A stretch of DNA of 64,000 bases from Micromonospora vinacea (GTDB lineage Bacteria; Actinomycetota; Actinomycetes; Mycobacteriales; Micromonosporaceae). Shown piece by piece: positions 41,765-50,334 of the stretch (positions within the stretch are counted from its first letter, which is position 1; every line of letters begins with the position of its first letter). A program made the position numbers and the translations under genes. A model generated the notes under the pieces. It ran no database searches. It had not been told where the DNA came from and saw only the letters and a program-made list of their open reading frames with translations. The stretch lies in assembly GCF_015751785.1 (NCBI RefSeq), contig NZ_JADOTY010000001.1:1922001-1986000 (forward strand), given 5' to 3'.

Positions 41765-42309
41765 GGGTTCACCTCCAGACCGCTGGCCAGATCGGCCGAG
41801 CCCTGGCTCGGTCGGGCATCGCGGGCGAGGTCCGGAGCGACCTCGCGGAGTCGGCGCAGCGCCGCGTGGCACTGGCTCTTCACGGTGCCGACGGTCACCC
41901 CGAGCGCCTCGGCGGTGGCGACCTCGGTCAGGTCCTCGTAGTAGCGCAACACCAGCACGGCCCGCTGCCGTGGTGGCAGGAGGCCCAGCGCGTCATGCAT
42001 CGTCAGTCGTAGCGCGCCGTCCCGGTCGTGGGCCACCTGGTCCGGCGGAGCGGCGCTGAGCCATTCCCGCCGTCGACGACGCCACCACGACACCGAGTCC
42101 CGGTAGAGGATGGCCCGCACGTACGCGGAGGGGTCGCCGTCGCGGACCGAGGACCAGCGCAGCGCCAGCTTCAGCAGCGCGTCCTGCAGGAGGTCCTCGG
42201 CCTGGTGCCGGTTGCCGCAGATCAGGTAGGCCGCGCGGAGCAGCCGGTGCTGGTGGTTCTCCACGAAGGCGAGGTAGCCGTCGCGTCCGTCGTCTCTCGT
42301 CGGCGCCAT
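41761..42309 (-). CDS. SigE-family ECF RNA polymerase sigma factor
   Basis: 182-residue ECF sigma factor of the SigE family of streptomycetes and relatives. Region 2 has LICGNRHQAEDLLQDALLKL (about 32-55) and VRAILYRDSVSWWRRRR. Region 4 has LPPRQRAVLVLRYYEDLTEV with GVTVGTVKSQCHAALRRLRE near 145-165. ATG 42309 has a strong GGGAGGGGG site. The coupled downstream gene encodes a likely membrane partner, so the pair could form an envelope-signal switch. No own-promoter motif could be assigned. Confidence 0.93.
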   Translation of the reverse strand: MAPTRDDGRDGYLAFVENHQHRLLRAAYLICGNRHQAEDLLQDALLKLALRWSSVRDGDPSAYVRAILYRDSVSWWRRRRREWLSAAPPDQVAHDRDGALRLTMHDALGLLPPRQRAVLVLRYYEDLTEVATAEALGVTVGTVKSQCHAALRRLREVAPDLARDARPSQGSADLASGLEVNP

Positions 42310-42379
42310 CCGTCCCCCTCCCGGCCGTCGCGGTGTACGCGTCATCTGGCAGACGCACGGGAGGGGGGAAAAGGTTGGG

Positions 42380-42961
42380 TCAGCTCGGTGGCGTTCCGGT
42401 CAGATAGCGCTGAAGGGTCGGCGCGATCCAGGAGACCAGCTCGTCCGGGGTGGTGTCCACCATGGGCGGCAGGCGGACGATGTACCGGGTGAAGGCGAGG
42501 CCGAGGATCTGACTGGCCACCAGGCCGGCTCGTTGGGCGGTCAGCGCCGGGTCGCCGTTGAACGTGGCCACGGCGGCGGTGAGCTGGTCGGCGAAGATGC
42601 CTCGCATGCGTTCGGCCGCGCCGGGGTTGGTGCTGGCGGCGCGCAGCAGCGCCACCAGCGTCTCGTCGCCCTCCCAACGGGCGAGGAAGTGCCGGACCAG
42701 CGCCTCACCGAGGTGGGCGGGCGGCACCGAGGTCAGGTCGGGCAGGCGTAGGTCGAACTCTGCCGCCGCCGCGAAGAGCCCCTCCTTGCTGCCGTAGTAG
42801 CGCATGACCATCGACGGGTCGATCTGGGCGTCGGCGGCGATGGCCCGGATCGTGGCGCGCTCGTAGCCGTCCGCCGCGAACCGTTCCCGGGCCGCTCGCA
42901 GGATCGCCGCCCGGGTGGCGTCGGAGCGGCGGGGCTGGGTCGACTGGTCGGACGGGGTCAT
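42380..42961 (-). CDS. TetR family regulator of the divergent monooxygenase
   Basis: 193-residue repressor. The HTH region is AAILRAARERFAADGYERAT, then IRAIAADAQIDPSMVMRYYG (about 20-60). A helical C-terminal ligand domain of the TetR_C class follows. ATG 42961 is chosen because the earlier in-frame start at 42997 falls inside the operator region. It diverges from a flavin monooxygenase gene, with a strong 20-base palindrome between them, which suggests it represses both. The ligand is unknown, possibly an aromatic compound handled by the oxygenase. Confidence 0.9.
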   Translation of the reverse strand: MTPSDQSTQPRRSDATRAAILRAARERFAADGYERATIRAIAADAQIDPSMVMRYYGSKEGLFAAAAEFDLRLPDLTSVPPAHLGEALVRHFLARWEGDETLVALLRAASTNPGAAERMRGIFADQLTAAVATFNGDPALTAQRAGLVASQILGLAFTRYIVRLPPMVDTTPDELVSWIAPTLQRYLTGTPPS

Positions 42962-42974
42962 GCCAACGACCGTA

Positions 42975-43048
42975 TGCCAACACCCGTTGACACGCAATCA
43001 ACAGGGCCTTAGCGTTGCCAACAAGTGTTTGCCAACAGGTGTTGGCAA
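42975..43048. promoter_or_regulatory. TetR operator cluster (TTGCCAACA/TGTTGGCAA)
   Basis: A 20-base perfect palindrome, TTGCCAACA-GG-TGTTGGCAA, spans 43029-43048. Half-site TTGCCAACA recurs at 43015-43023. A one-mismatch palindrome, TGCCAAC-ACCC-GTTGACA, lies at 42975-42992. All fall in the ~106-base gap between the divergent TetR and monooxygenase genes, overlapping where both promoters should be. Cognate binding is inferred from place. Confidence 0.75.
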
Positions 43049-43067
43049 CGGTCTGTTGGAGGTGGCC

Positions 43068-44225
43068 ATGCTGCCCACGAACACCGACGTCCTAGTGGTG
43101 GGCGCCGGCCCCACCGGTCTCGCCACCGCGTTGACACTGGCCCGGCGCGGAGTCGAGGTGACAGTGCTGGACCGGTTGGCCGCGCCGCCGACGACCTCCC
43201 GCGCCGCCGTCGTGCACGCGTACACACTGGAGGTGCTGGACCGGATCGACGCCGCGGCGCCGCTGATCGCCCAGGCGGTGCGGACGCCGCGCTTCACAGT
43301 GCGCGACCGGGACAGGGTGCTGCTGTCGGTGCCGTTCCATGAGCTACCGTCCCGCTTCCCCTACGCGCTGCTGGTCTCCCAGGCGGTCACCGAGGCCGTG
43401 CTCACCGAGAAGTTGGCCGAACTCGGTGTCCAGCTACGACGGTCACGCCAGCTCACCGGGCTGAGCCGCGCCGGTGACGGCATGCTCGCGCAGGTGGACG
43501 ACGAGGCGCTGCGCGCCCGATTCGTGGTCGGTGCCGACGGCCTGCACAGCACTGTCCGGCAGTTGGCCGGCATCGGCTTCACCGGCAGCAGCGACGAGGA
43601 GTCCTTCGTGCTCGCCGACGTGCGGGTGCGCAGCGTGCTGCCCCGCGACGAGGCGGCGCTCTTCCTCGCCCGCTCCGGACCGCTGGTCTGGGCGCCCCTC
43701 CCCGGCGGGGTGGTCCGGTTGGTCGCCGCCGTGGCGACCGCCCCCGCCGAACCGGACGCCGCCTACCTCCAGGCGCTGCTCGACGAACGCGGCCCGGCGC
43801 GACGACCCGACCGGGTGACCGAGGTGCTCTGGGGCTCCCGATTCCGGGTGCACCACCGGATCGCCGACACCTTCCGAGCCGGTCCGGTGCTGCTGGCCGG
43901 CGACGCCGGGCACGTGCACAGCCCCGCCGGCGGGCAGGGCATGAACCTCGGCATCTGCGACGCCGTCGCGCTCGGCACCGCAGTGGCGGACGTGCTCGAC
44001 GGTGGCCCGAAGACGCTGCTCGACGACTACACCGCCCGGCAGCGGCCGATGGCCGAGGACGTGCTGAGCTTCGCCGCCGGGCTGACCAGGTTGGCCAGCG
44101 TCTCCCCGGCTCGTCGCCCCGCCCGGGACGTGCTGCTCCGGCTGCTCGGCGCCGTCCCACCGGCCCGTCGACGCATCGCGCTGCGCCTGTCCGGGCTGTC
44201 GCACCGGGAGCCGACGCCGGGTTAG
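43068..44225 (+). CDS. FAD-dependent aromatic monooxygenase (PheA/TetX-like)
   Basis: 385-residue flavoprotein hydroxylase of the p-hydroxybenzoate hydroxylase class. It has the FAD Rossmann motif VLVVGAGPTGLATALTLARR (about 7-26), then the DG motif VVGADGLHSTVRQLAG (about 147-162). The second FAD motif is VLLAGDAGHVHSPAGGQGMN (about 275-294). The lack of a long C-terminal thioredoxin-like domain sets it with single-component enzymes. A TTGGAGG site precedes the ATG. It is controlled by the divergent TetR gene, consistent with detoxification or breakdown of an aromatic compound or antibiotic. The substrate is unknown. Confidence 0.9.
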   Translation: MLPTNTDVLVVGAGPTGLATALTLARRGVEVTVLDRLAAPPTTSRAAVVHAYTLEVLDRIDAAAPLIAQAVRTPRFTVRDRDRVLLSVPFHELPSRFPYALLVSQAVTEAVLTEKLAELGVQLRRSRQLTGLSRAGDGMLAQVDDEALRARFVVGADGLHSTVRQLAGIGFTGSSDEESFVLADVRVRSVLPRDEAALFLARSGPLVWAPLPGGVVRLVAAVATAPAEPDAAYLQALLDERGPARRPDRVTEVLWGSRFRVHHRIADTFRAGPVLLAGDAGHVHSPAGGQGMNLGICDAVALGTAVADVLDGGPKTLLDDYTARQRPMAEDVLSFAAGLTRLASVSPARRPARDVLLRLLGAVPPARRRIALRLSGLSHREPTPG

Positions 44226-45445
44226 GCCACGGGGCTAAACACGGCGGGGGCGACCGGCCGCAGTGTCCGCCACGCGGCGAAGGTGACCAGCGCGAACGTC
44301 CCCGCCGCCGCGCCCGTCACCGGCACCGTGCCGTACGCCGAGGCGGCCAACCCGGCGAGCGCCGCCCCGAGCGGTGCGGTGAGCAGACCGACCATCCGCT
44401 GGGCCGCACCGACCCGACCCAGCAGTTCGCCCGGCACCTGCCGCTGCCCGTACGACGCCCACAGGCTGTTCCACACCACGGTGCCGGCGGCGAAGACGGC
44501 CAGCGCGATCCCGCCCGACACCGGATGCCGAGCCAGCGCGAAGCCGGTCAGCGCCACGGTCTCCACGGCCAGCACCGCACGCAGCGCCGGCACCGTACCG
44601 AGCCAGGCGGCGAGCCGACCCGCCCCGAGCGCCCCCACCACGCCCCCGACGATGGCCGCGGCGGCGAACAGCCCGTACCCGGCCGGCGGCACCCGCAGCA
44701 CGTCCAGCGCGTAGAGCACCAGCACCGCCATGATTCCGCTGATCGCCAGGTTGCTCGCGGCGGTGAGCACTGTGACCCGCCACAGGGTCCGGTGCGCCCG
44801 CAGCCAGCGCAGCCCCTCGACGATCTCGCTCCACACCGAGCCGCGCCGCCGTTCCATCCCTGTGGTGATGGCGGGAGGCGGACCGAGGGCCAGCACCAGC
44901 AGGGCGGCTGCCGCGAAGGTGAGGGCGTCGAGGGCGAACGGGAGGGCCGGGGCGACGGCGAACAGGACACCTGCGGCGGGCGCTCCGAGGAAGCCACCCG
45001 CCACCGCCGACCCCGCCTGGAGCCGACCGTTCGCCCGGGGCAACGCGTCCGGCGGCACCAGCGCGGGGAGCAGCGCGAACGAGGCGGAGTCGAAGAGAGT
45101 GCCAAGGGTGGCGAGCAGGAACGCCGCCGCCAGCAACACCAGGACATTGACCCGGTCGAGCGCGACCACAACGGCCAGCGCCGCCACCACTGCCGCGCGT
45201 ACCCCGTCGACCACCGCCATCGTCCGACGGCGGTCCCACCGGTCCGCGTACACGCCGCCGAGCAGGCCGAACAGCAGCGGCGGCACCTGCCCGGCCACCG
45301 TGACCGCCGCGATGATCCGCGGGTCGCGGGTCACGGCCGCGGCCAACAGGGCCAGTGCCGGGGTACGCAGCGCGTCCCCGAACCGGGACGAGACGGCCGC
45401 GGACCACAGGAGCCGGAAGTCCCGGCCCAGAGCGGAGGAAGTCAT
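44222..45445 (-). CDS. MFS exporter (EntS-like)
   Basis: 407 residues with 12 predicted helices; begins TSSALGRDFRLLWSAAVSSRFG, the usual start of the EntS/MFS_3 group. The loop after TM2 is GVYADRWDRRRTMAVVDG, the canonical MFS signature. ATG 45445 has the site GCGGAGGA. It converges on the monooxygenase gene with a 4-base overlap and diverges from the HSP90-family gene. The group exports siderophores or macrolides, but the substrate here is unknown. Confidence 0.9.
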   Translation of the reverse strand: MTSSALGRDFRLLWSAAVSSRFGDALRTPALALLAAAVTRDPRIIAAVTVAGQVPPLLFGLLGGVYADRWDRRRTMAVVDGVRAAVVAALAVVVALDRVNVLVLLAAAFLLATLGTLFDSASFALLPALVPPDALPRANGRLQAGSAVAGGFLGAPAAGVLFAVAPALPFALDALTFAAAALLVLALGPPPAITTGMERRRGSVWSEIVEGLRWLRAHRTLWRVTVLTAASNLAISGIMAVLVLYALDVLRVPPAGYGLFAAAAIVGGVVGALGAGRLAAWLGTVPALRAVLAVETVALTGFALARHPVSGGIALAVFAAGTVVWNSLWASYGQRQVPGELLGRVGAAQRMVGLLTAPLGAALAGLAASAYGTVPVTGAAAGTFALVTFAAWRTLRPVAPAVFSPVA

Positions 45446-45566
45446 GCCGGCGACCGTGCCGGTTCGACCCGGTCGAGGGTCAAGCCGCCGGGCGAAAAGG
45501 GGACCGCGCCTGTCGGTGATCATGGGTACGGTGAGCGCCGGCATCGGGACCGGGGAGACATCAGGC

Positions 45567-47354
45567 GTGGACCACACTTTCCAGGTCGACCTACGTGGCG
45601 TGGTCGACCTGCTCAGTCATCACCTCTACGGCAGCCCGCGGGTCTACGTCCGCGAACTGCTCCAGAACGCGGTGGACGCGATCACCGCCCGACGCCGGGT
45701 CGAGCCGGACGCGCCGGCGCTGGTACGCATCGAACCCCCGGACAGCACCGGCGACGGCACGCTACGGGTGCACGACACCGGCATCGGCCTGACCGAGGCG
45801 CAGGTGCACGAGCTGTTGGCCACCATCGGCCGCAGCTCGAAGCGCGACGAGCTGGGCTTCTCCCGGCACGAGTTCCTCGGCCAGTTCGGCATCGGCCTGC
45901 TCTCCTGCTTCCTGGTGGCCGACGAGATCCAGGTGCTCACCCGGCACGGCGACGACCCCACGGTTCGCTGGACCGGGTACGCCGACGGCCGTTACGCCGT
46001 GACTGTGGCCCCGCCGGAGGAGGCCCGCGCCGAACCGGGCACCACTGTCACCCTGGTGCCGCGCCGTGACGCGGACCAGTGGTTCACCACCCCGACCGTC
46101 ACCGACCTGGCCCGCCTCTTCGGCGCGCTGCTGCCGGTCACCGTCCGCGTCGGCGACGTCGTCACCACCACCGGGGAGCCGCCCTGGCCGACCACGCCGG
46201 GTGCGCCGGTGGACCGCGCGGCGTTGATCCGGTACGCCCGGGAGACGCTCGGCGTGGACCCGTTCGACGTCCTGCCGCTGGCCGTGCCGGAGGCCGGGCT
46301 GACCGGTGTCGCCGTCATCCTGCCGACCCCGGTGAACCCGGCGGCCCGGGCGGGGCACCGCGTCTACCTCAAGCGGATGCTGCTCACCGAGAACGCCGAC
46401 GGGCTGCTGCCGGAGTGGGCGTTCTTCGCGCACTGCGTGGTGGACGCGACCGAGCTGCGCCCGACCGCCAGCCGGGAGGCCCTCTACGAGGACACCCTGC
46501 TGACGGCGACCCGGGAGGCGCTCGGCGACCAGGTGCGCGGCTGGCTGGTCCGGCTGGCCCGGCACGACCCGCACCGGCTGGCCGAGTTCCTCCAGGTGCA
46601 CCACCTCGGCGTGAAGGCCCTGGCGTTGCACGACGACGAGATGCTCCGGCTGGTCGACAGGTGGTGGCCGATGGACACCAACGTCGGCACGCTCACCCTC
46701 GCCGAGTTCCGGGAGCGCTACGGCGTGGTCCGCTACGCGGCGAGTCTCGACGAGTTCCGTCAGCTCGCCGCGGTGGCCGCCGCGCAGGACCTGGCGGTGG
46801 TCAACGCCGGATACACGTACGACACCGAGTTGATCGAGCGGCTGCCGGTGGTGGACCGCTCGGTGCTGATCGAGCGGCTGGAGCCGAGCGACCTCACCAC
46901 CCGCTTCGACGCGCTCGACCCGCAGGTGGAGTTGGCGCTGCGACAGTTCCTCGCGGCGGCGCAGCGGGCCGTCGAGCGGTCCGGCTGCGAGGTGGTCATC
47001 CGGGCGTACGACCCGGTCTCGCTGCCCGCGCTCTACCTGGTCAGCCGCTCGGCGGCGTTCAACGACCAGCTCGCGGCCAGCCGGGACCGGGCTGACGAGC
47101 TGTGGGGCGGTGTGCTCGACGCGCTCGCCGCCACCGCCCCGCCGGACCGCCCGCAGCTGGTGCTCAACCACCGCAACCCGCTGGTCCGCCGGGTAACCAT
47201 GCTGGGCGACCCGGAGTTGGTGGGGCTCGCCGTCGAGGCGCTGTACGGGCAGGCGCTGCTGCTCGGCCACCATCCGATCCGCGCCGCCGACGCGGCGCTG
47301 CTGAACGATTCCTTCCTCGGCCTGCTCGGCCGGGCTGTTCCGGGACGGGAGTGA
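45567..47354 (+). CDS. HSP90-family (HtpG-related) ATPase
   Basis: 595 residues of the actinobacterial HSP90-family group, distinct from canonical HtpG. The GHKL ATP site is intact: VRELLQNAVDAI (Glu and Asn near 29-34), VHDTGIGLT (Asp near 70), FLGQFGIGLLSCFLVA (near 104) and GTTVTLVP. The catalytic middle-domain part includes RVYLKRMLLTENADGLLPEW. The C-terminal third (about 400-595) does not look like the normal HtpG dimerisation domain and ends without an EEVD-like motif. GTG 45567 follows GGGGAGA; ATG 45522 is an in-frame alternative. The TPR gene starts 2 bases after its stop, so the products probably work together. Confidence 0.9.
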   Translation: MDHTFQVDLRGVVDLLSHHLYGSPRVYVRELLQNAVDAITARRRVEPDAPALVRIEPPDSTGDGTLRVHDTGIGLTEAQVHELLATIGRSSKRDELGFSRHEFLGQFGIGLLSCFLVADEIQVLTRHGDDPTVRWTGYADGRYAVTVAPPEEARAEPGTTVTLVPRRDADQWFTTPTVTDLARLFGALLPVTVRVGDVVTTTGEPPWPTTPGAPVDRAALIRYARETLGVDPFDVLPLAVPEAGLTGVAVILPTPVNPAARAGHRVYLKRMLLTENADGLLPEWAFFAHCVVDATELRPTASREALYEDTLLTATREALGDQVRGWLVRLARHDPHRLAEFLQVHHLGVKALALHDDEMLRLVDRWWPMDTNVGTLTLAEFRERYGVVRYAASLDEFRQLAAVAAAQDLAVVNAGYTYDTELIERLPVVDRSVLIERLEPSDLTTRFDALDPQVELALRQFLAAAQRAVERSGCEVVIRAYDPVSLPALYLVSRSAAFNDQLAASRDRADELWGGVLDALAATAPPDRPQLVLNHRNPLVRRVTMLGDPELVGLAVEALYGQALLLGHHPIRAADAALLNDSFLGLLGRAVPGRE

Positions 47355-47356
47355 GC

Positions 47357-50233
47357 ATGAGCGACGAGGATCTGTGGCGGGTGCTGCGCGGCATCTCCGA
47401 CATGCCGTACGGGGCGGGGCAGATCGCCGCCCTGGAGCAGCTGCTGCGCCGGGTGGACGCCGCCGACGACAGGCACCTCGCGTTCGTCACCCGGATGCAG
47501 GCCACCACCGGCTACATCTACGGCGGCGAGCCGGCGAAGTCCTTCGTGACCTTCTCCTGGTGTCTGTCCGAGTTCGACAGTGACCCGCAGCCGTACCACC
47601 AGCGTCACCTGCACAACCTGCTCTGGCACTTCAAGTACATGATCAACGGCCTGCTGAACTTCCCGGAGGTGCCGCTCGACCGCACGTACGCCGTGCTGGA
47701 CGACATGGAACGCCGCTACCGGGCTGGCGGGCACAGCCTGCAGGCCGTGCACAAGCACCGGTTCCGGGTCGCCGACCACGTGGGCGACGCCGAGGCCGCG
47801 GCGCACTGGTACCGGCTCTGGCAGACCACCCCGCGCGACGCCCTGTCCGACTGCGCCGGTTGTGACCCCACGAGCCAGGTGGGACACCTCGCCGACACCG
47901 GGCGGGACGTGGAGGCGGTGGAGCTGGCCGAGCCGGTGCTCGCCGGCCGGCTCAACTGCAACGAGCAGCCGCAGTCGATCCTCACCGCGCTGCTCCTGCC
48001 GTACCTGCGGACCGGGCGGGCCGAGGAGGCGCGGGACGCGCACCGGGAGGCGTACCGCCGGCTGCGCGGCAACCTCGCCAACCTGTGGGACATCGGCGAC
48101 CACGTCGAGTTCTGCACGTTGACCGGCAACGAGGCGCGGGCGGTGGAACTGGTCGAGCGGCACCTGGACTGGCTGGACCGGCCGCCGTCGCCGGCCGCCG
48201 CCATGCACTTCGCGGCGGCGGCTGCCGCGGCGCTGCGTCAGGCCGGCGCGTCGAGCGTGTACCGCCGGGCCGCCGAGGGCCGGCCGGCCGCTGAGGTGTC
48301 GGCGGCGTCGTTGGCGGACGAGCTGGCCGAGACCGCCACCGGCCTGGCCGCCCGCTTCGACGCCCGTAACGGCACCAGCCACCAGTCGGAGTGGGTTGCC
48401 CGTCGGCTCGCCGTGCAGGCGAGCGGGGACCATGTGCCGTTGTCGGCGAGCGTCCGCCGCCGCCCGGCCCGCCCGGTCGGGGGCGAACCGGTCGCCGGGC
48501 CGGGCACACCGGCGTCTTCTACCGGTCGCGTGCGACCCGGTGAGGGTGAACGACCCGCCGTTACCGTGCCCGCCGACGCCGGCCCGGACGATCTGCTGGA
48601 CCTCGCGGAGCAGGGTTGGGGTCGGCACGACCGGGCCACCTTCCGGGCGGCGCTGGCCGCCTTCGACGACCGGTTCGGCTCCGCCGAGCTGCCCGCCCGC
48701 ACTGCCGCGCACCGGCTGGCGCTGCGGGCGTCGGAGCGTGGCGAGGAAAACGACATCGAGGGTGCGATCACGCTGAACCGGGCTGCGCTGGAGTTGTACC
48801 GGGAGGCGGGCGCGGAGGTGCCCGCCCAGACGGTCGCCGGGCGGCTCGGTGTGCTGTTGACCCGCTCCGACGAGGACAGCGAGGAAGGGCTACGGCTGGC
48901 CCGAGAGGCGGCCGAGGTCCTGGATCGGCTCGGCGACGCCCGGCAGCGGACGGCCGGACACGAGCGGGTGGCGTTGACGCTGCTGTACCGCGAGCGGTGG
49001 GCGGACGCGCTCGCCGCGCTCGACCGGGCGCCGGCCGACGCGGGCGGCGACCGGCACCTGGCGGCGCGGATCGCGCTGCACCGGGGGCACCTGCTGGAGG
49101 AATCCGACCGCGTCGAGGAGGCCCGCGCCGCCGTCGACGAGGCACGCCGGATCGGTCGGGAGTTGGGCGTCGACGAGCTGGTCACTGGCGCGTGCCTGGC
49201 CTACGCGCGGCTGGTCGACGATCCTGCGGACGCGGTGGCCGCCTGCGACGAGGCGTTGGAGGCGGCACCGGTGGAGGCGGAGTTGCCGGTCCGGGTCGCT
49301 CGCGCCCGCGCGTTGTTGTCGGCCGGCCGGGCCGTCGACGCGGTGGACGACTTCGTCGAGGCGGTGACGCTGTGCGTGGAGCGGGGCGCCGAGGGGGACG
49401 CGTTCCTGCGGTGGGAGCTGGCGAACGCGTACCGGATCGTGGGCCGGCTCGCCGAGGCCGCCGAGGTCGCCGAGGAGGCCATCCTCGGTCTGGATCGGTT
49501 GGGCGCCCAGGCGGAGGCCGACCGCTGCCGGCACCTGCTGGCCGGCGTCTACGCCGGGCTTGGTGAGACCGACGCGGCGTTGGCCCTGTTGCAGCAGCTG
49601 GCCAGCAACCTGGATGGGCCGGACAACCTTCCGCACCGGGCGCAGGTGCTGGAGGAGGCCGGCGGGATCCTCTACGACGCCGACCGGGACGCGGCGGCGG
49701 GTGAGCGGTTCGTCGCCGCCGCCGAGGCGTACCGGCTCGGTGACCTGCCGGTGGACGAGCTGCGCGCGCGCCGACGGGAGGCGTACGCCTGGTTCTGGGC
49801 CGACGACCGGGACGCGGCGTTGCGTGCCGTCGAGGTGGTGGACGGGTTGGCGGCGAAGCTGGCCGGGCAGGCCGAGCCGCAGGTGACGTACGAGCTGGCG
49901 ATGGCGGCCGAGGCCGGAGCGCGGGTTCTCACCGGGGAGGAACGGCTGGACGAGGCGCTGGGTCGGCTCACCGGGGTGCCGGACCGGTTGCGGTCGATCG
50001 AGGCGTTCGGCGAGGCCGCCCAGGTGGAGGCCCTCATCGGTGAGTTGCTGCTGCGCCTGGACCGGCCGGCCGAGGCGGAACCGCTGCTGCGCCGCGTGGT
50101 CGGTGGGCTGCCGGCCGGATCGCGGCAGGTCCGCCAGACTGCCTGGCTGCTGGCTCGGGCGCTGGATCTGCTCGATCGGCCCACGGAGGCTGCCGCGTTA
50201 CGTGCTGAGCACGACCTGGACCAGGACGACTGA
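47357..50233 (+). CDS. Large TPR protein paired with the HSP90-family ATPase
   Basis: 958 residues, without membrane segment or signal. The N-terminal ~370 residues form a helical, aromatic-rich module (LHNLLWHFKYMINGLLNFPE; two Cys pairs near SDCAGC) with weak TPR-like helices. A disordered Pro/Gly/Arg linker covers about 375-415. The C-terminal ~540 residues are a tandem helix-turn-helix array with clear TPR spacing (LALRASERGEENDIEGAITL, AANAYRIVGRLAEAAEVAEE-like repeats), probably 12 or more units. The start is 2 bases after the HSP90 stop. TPR proteins are classic HSP90 co-chaperones in eukaryotes; a fixed HSP90/TPR operon in a bacterium suggests a matched client-handling or sensing pair. 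Confidence 0.85.
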   Translation: MSDEDLWRVLRGISDMPYGAGQIAALEQLLRRVDAADDRHLAFVTRMQATTGYIYGGEPAKSFVTFSWCLSEFDSDPQPYHQRHLHNLLWHFKYMINGLLNFPEVPLDRTYAVLDDMERRYRAGGHSLQAVHKHRFRVADHVGDAEAAAHWYRLWQTTPRDALSDCAGCDPTSQVGHLADTGRDVEAVELAEPVLAGRLNCNEQPQSILTALLLPYLRTGRAEEARDAHREAYRRLRGNLANLWDIGDHVEFCTLTGNEARAVELVERHLDWLDRPPSPAAAMHFAAAAAAALRQAGASSVYRRAAEGRPAAEVSAASLADELAETATGLAARFDARNGTSHQSEWVARRLAVQASGDHVPLSASVRRRPARPVGGEPVAGPGTPASSTGRVRPGEGERPAVTVPADAGPDDLLDLAEQGWGRHDRATFRAALAAFDDRFGSAELPARTAAHRLALRASERGEENDIEGAITLNRAALELYREAGAEVPAQTVAGRLGVLLTRSDEDSEEGLRLAREAAEVLDRLGDARQRTAGHERVALTLLYRERWADALAALDRAPADAGGDRHLAARIALHRGHLLEESDRVEEARAAVDEARRIGRELGVDELVTGACLAYARLVDDPADAVAACDEALEAAPVEAELPVRVARARALLSAGRAVDAVDDFVEAVTLCVERGAEGDAFLRWELANAYRIVGRLAEAAEVAEEAILGLDRLGAQAEADRCRHLLAGVYAGLGETDAALALLQQLASNLDGPDNLPHRAQVLEEAGGILYDADRDAAAGERFVAAAEAYRLGDLPVDELRARRREAYAWFWADDRDAALRAVEVVDGLAAKLAGQAEPQVTYELAMAAEAGARVLTGEERLDEALGRLTGVPDRLRSIEAFGEAAQVEALIGELLLRLDRPAEAEPLLRRVVGGLPAGSRQVRQTAWLLARALDLLDRPTEAAALRAEHDLDQDD

Positions 50234-50241
50234 CCCTCGCT

Positions 50242-50270
50242 GGCCGCCCCTGGCCAGGTCAGGGGCGGCC
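50242..50270 (+). terminator. Hairpin after the TPR gene
   Basis: An 11-base perfect stem (GGCCGCCCCTG with its complement) and a 7-base loop start 8 bases after the stop. It is not followed by a T run. It bounds the HSP90/TPR operon. Confidence 0.7.
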
Positions 50271-50334
50271 CGGCCCGGGGTGGGCGGATCTGACCGGCAA
50301 CCATCGCGGGCTCCTCGCGGTCTAGGCTTGCCCG

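Noticed and set aside
42380..45445. Antibiotic biosynthetic gene cluster
   Set aside because: Monooxygenase, TetR and exporter genes occur, but no synthase, ligase or core enzyme is near.
45567..47354. Canonical htpG
   Set aside because: ATPase motifs agree but the C-terminal third differs from HtpG and the gene is coupled to a TPR gene, so the symbol was not used.
49915..50240. rRNA, CRISPR or insertion sequence in accessory stretches
   Set aside because: The whole window was read for repeated spacers, terminal inverted repeats with transposase motifs and rRNA-like sequence; none was seen, here or elsewhere.
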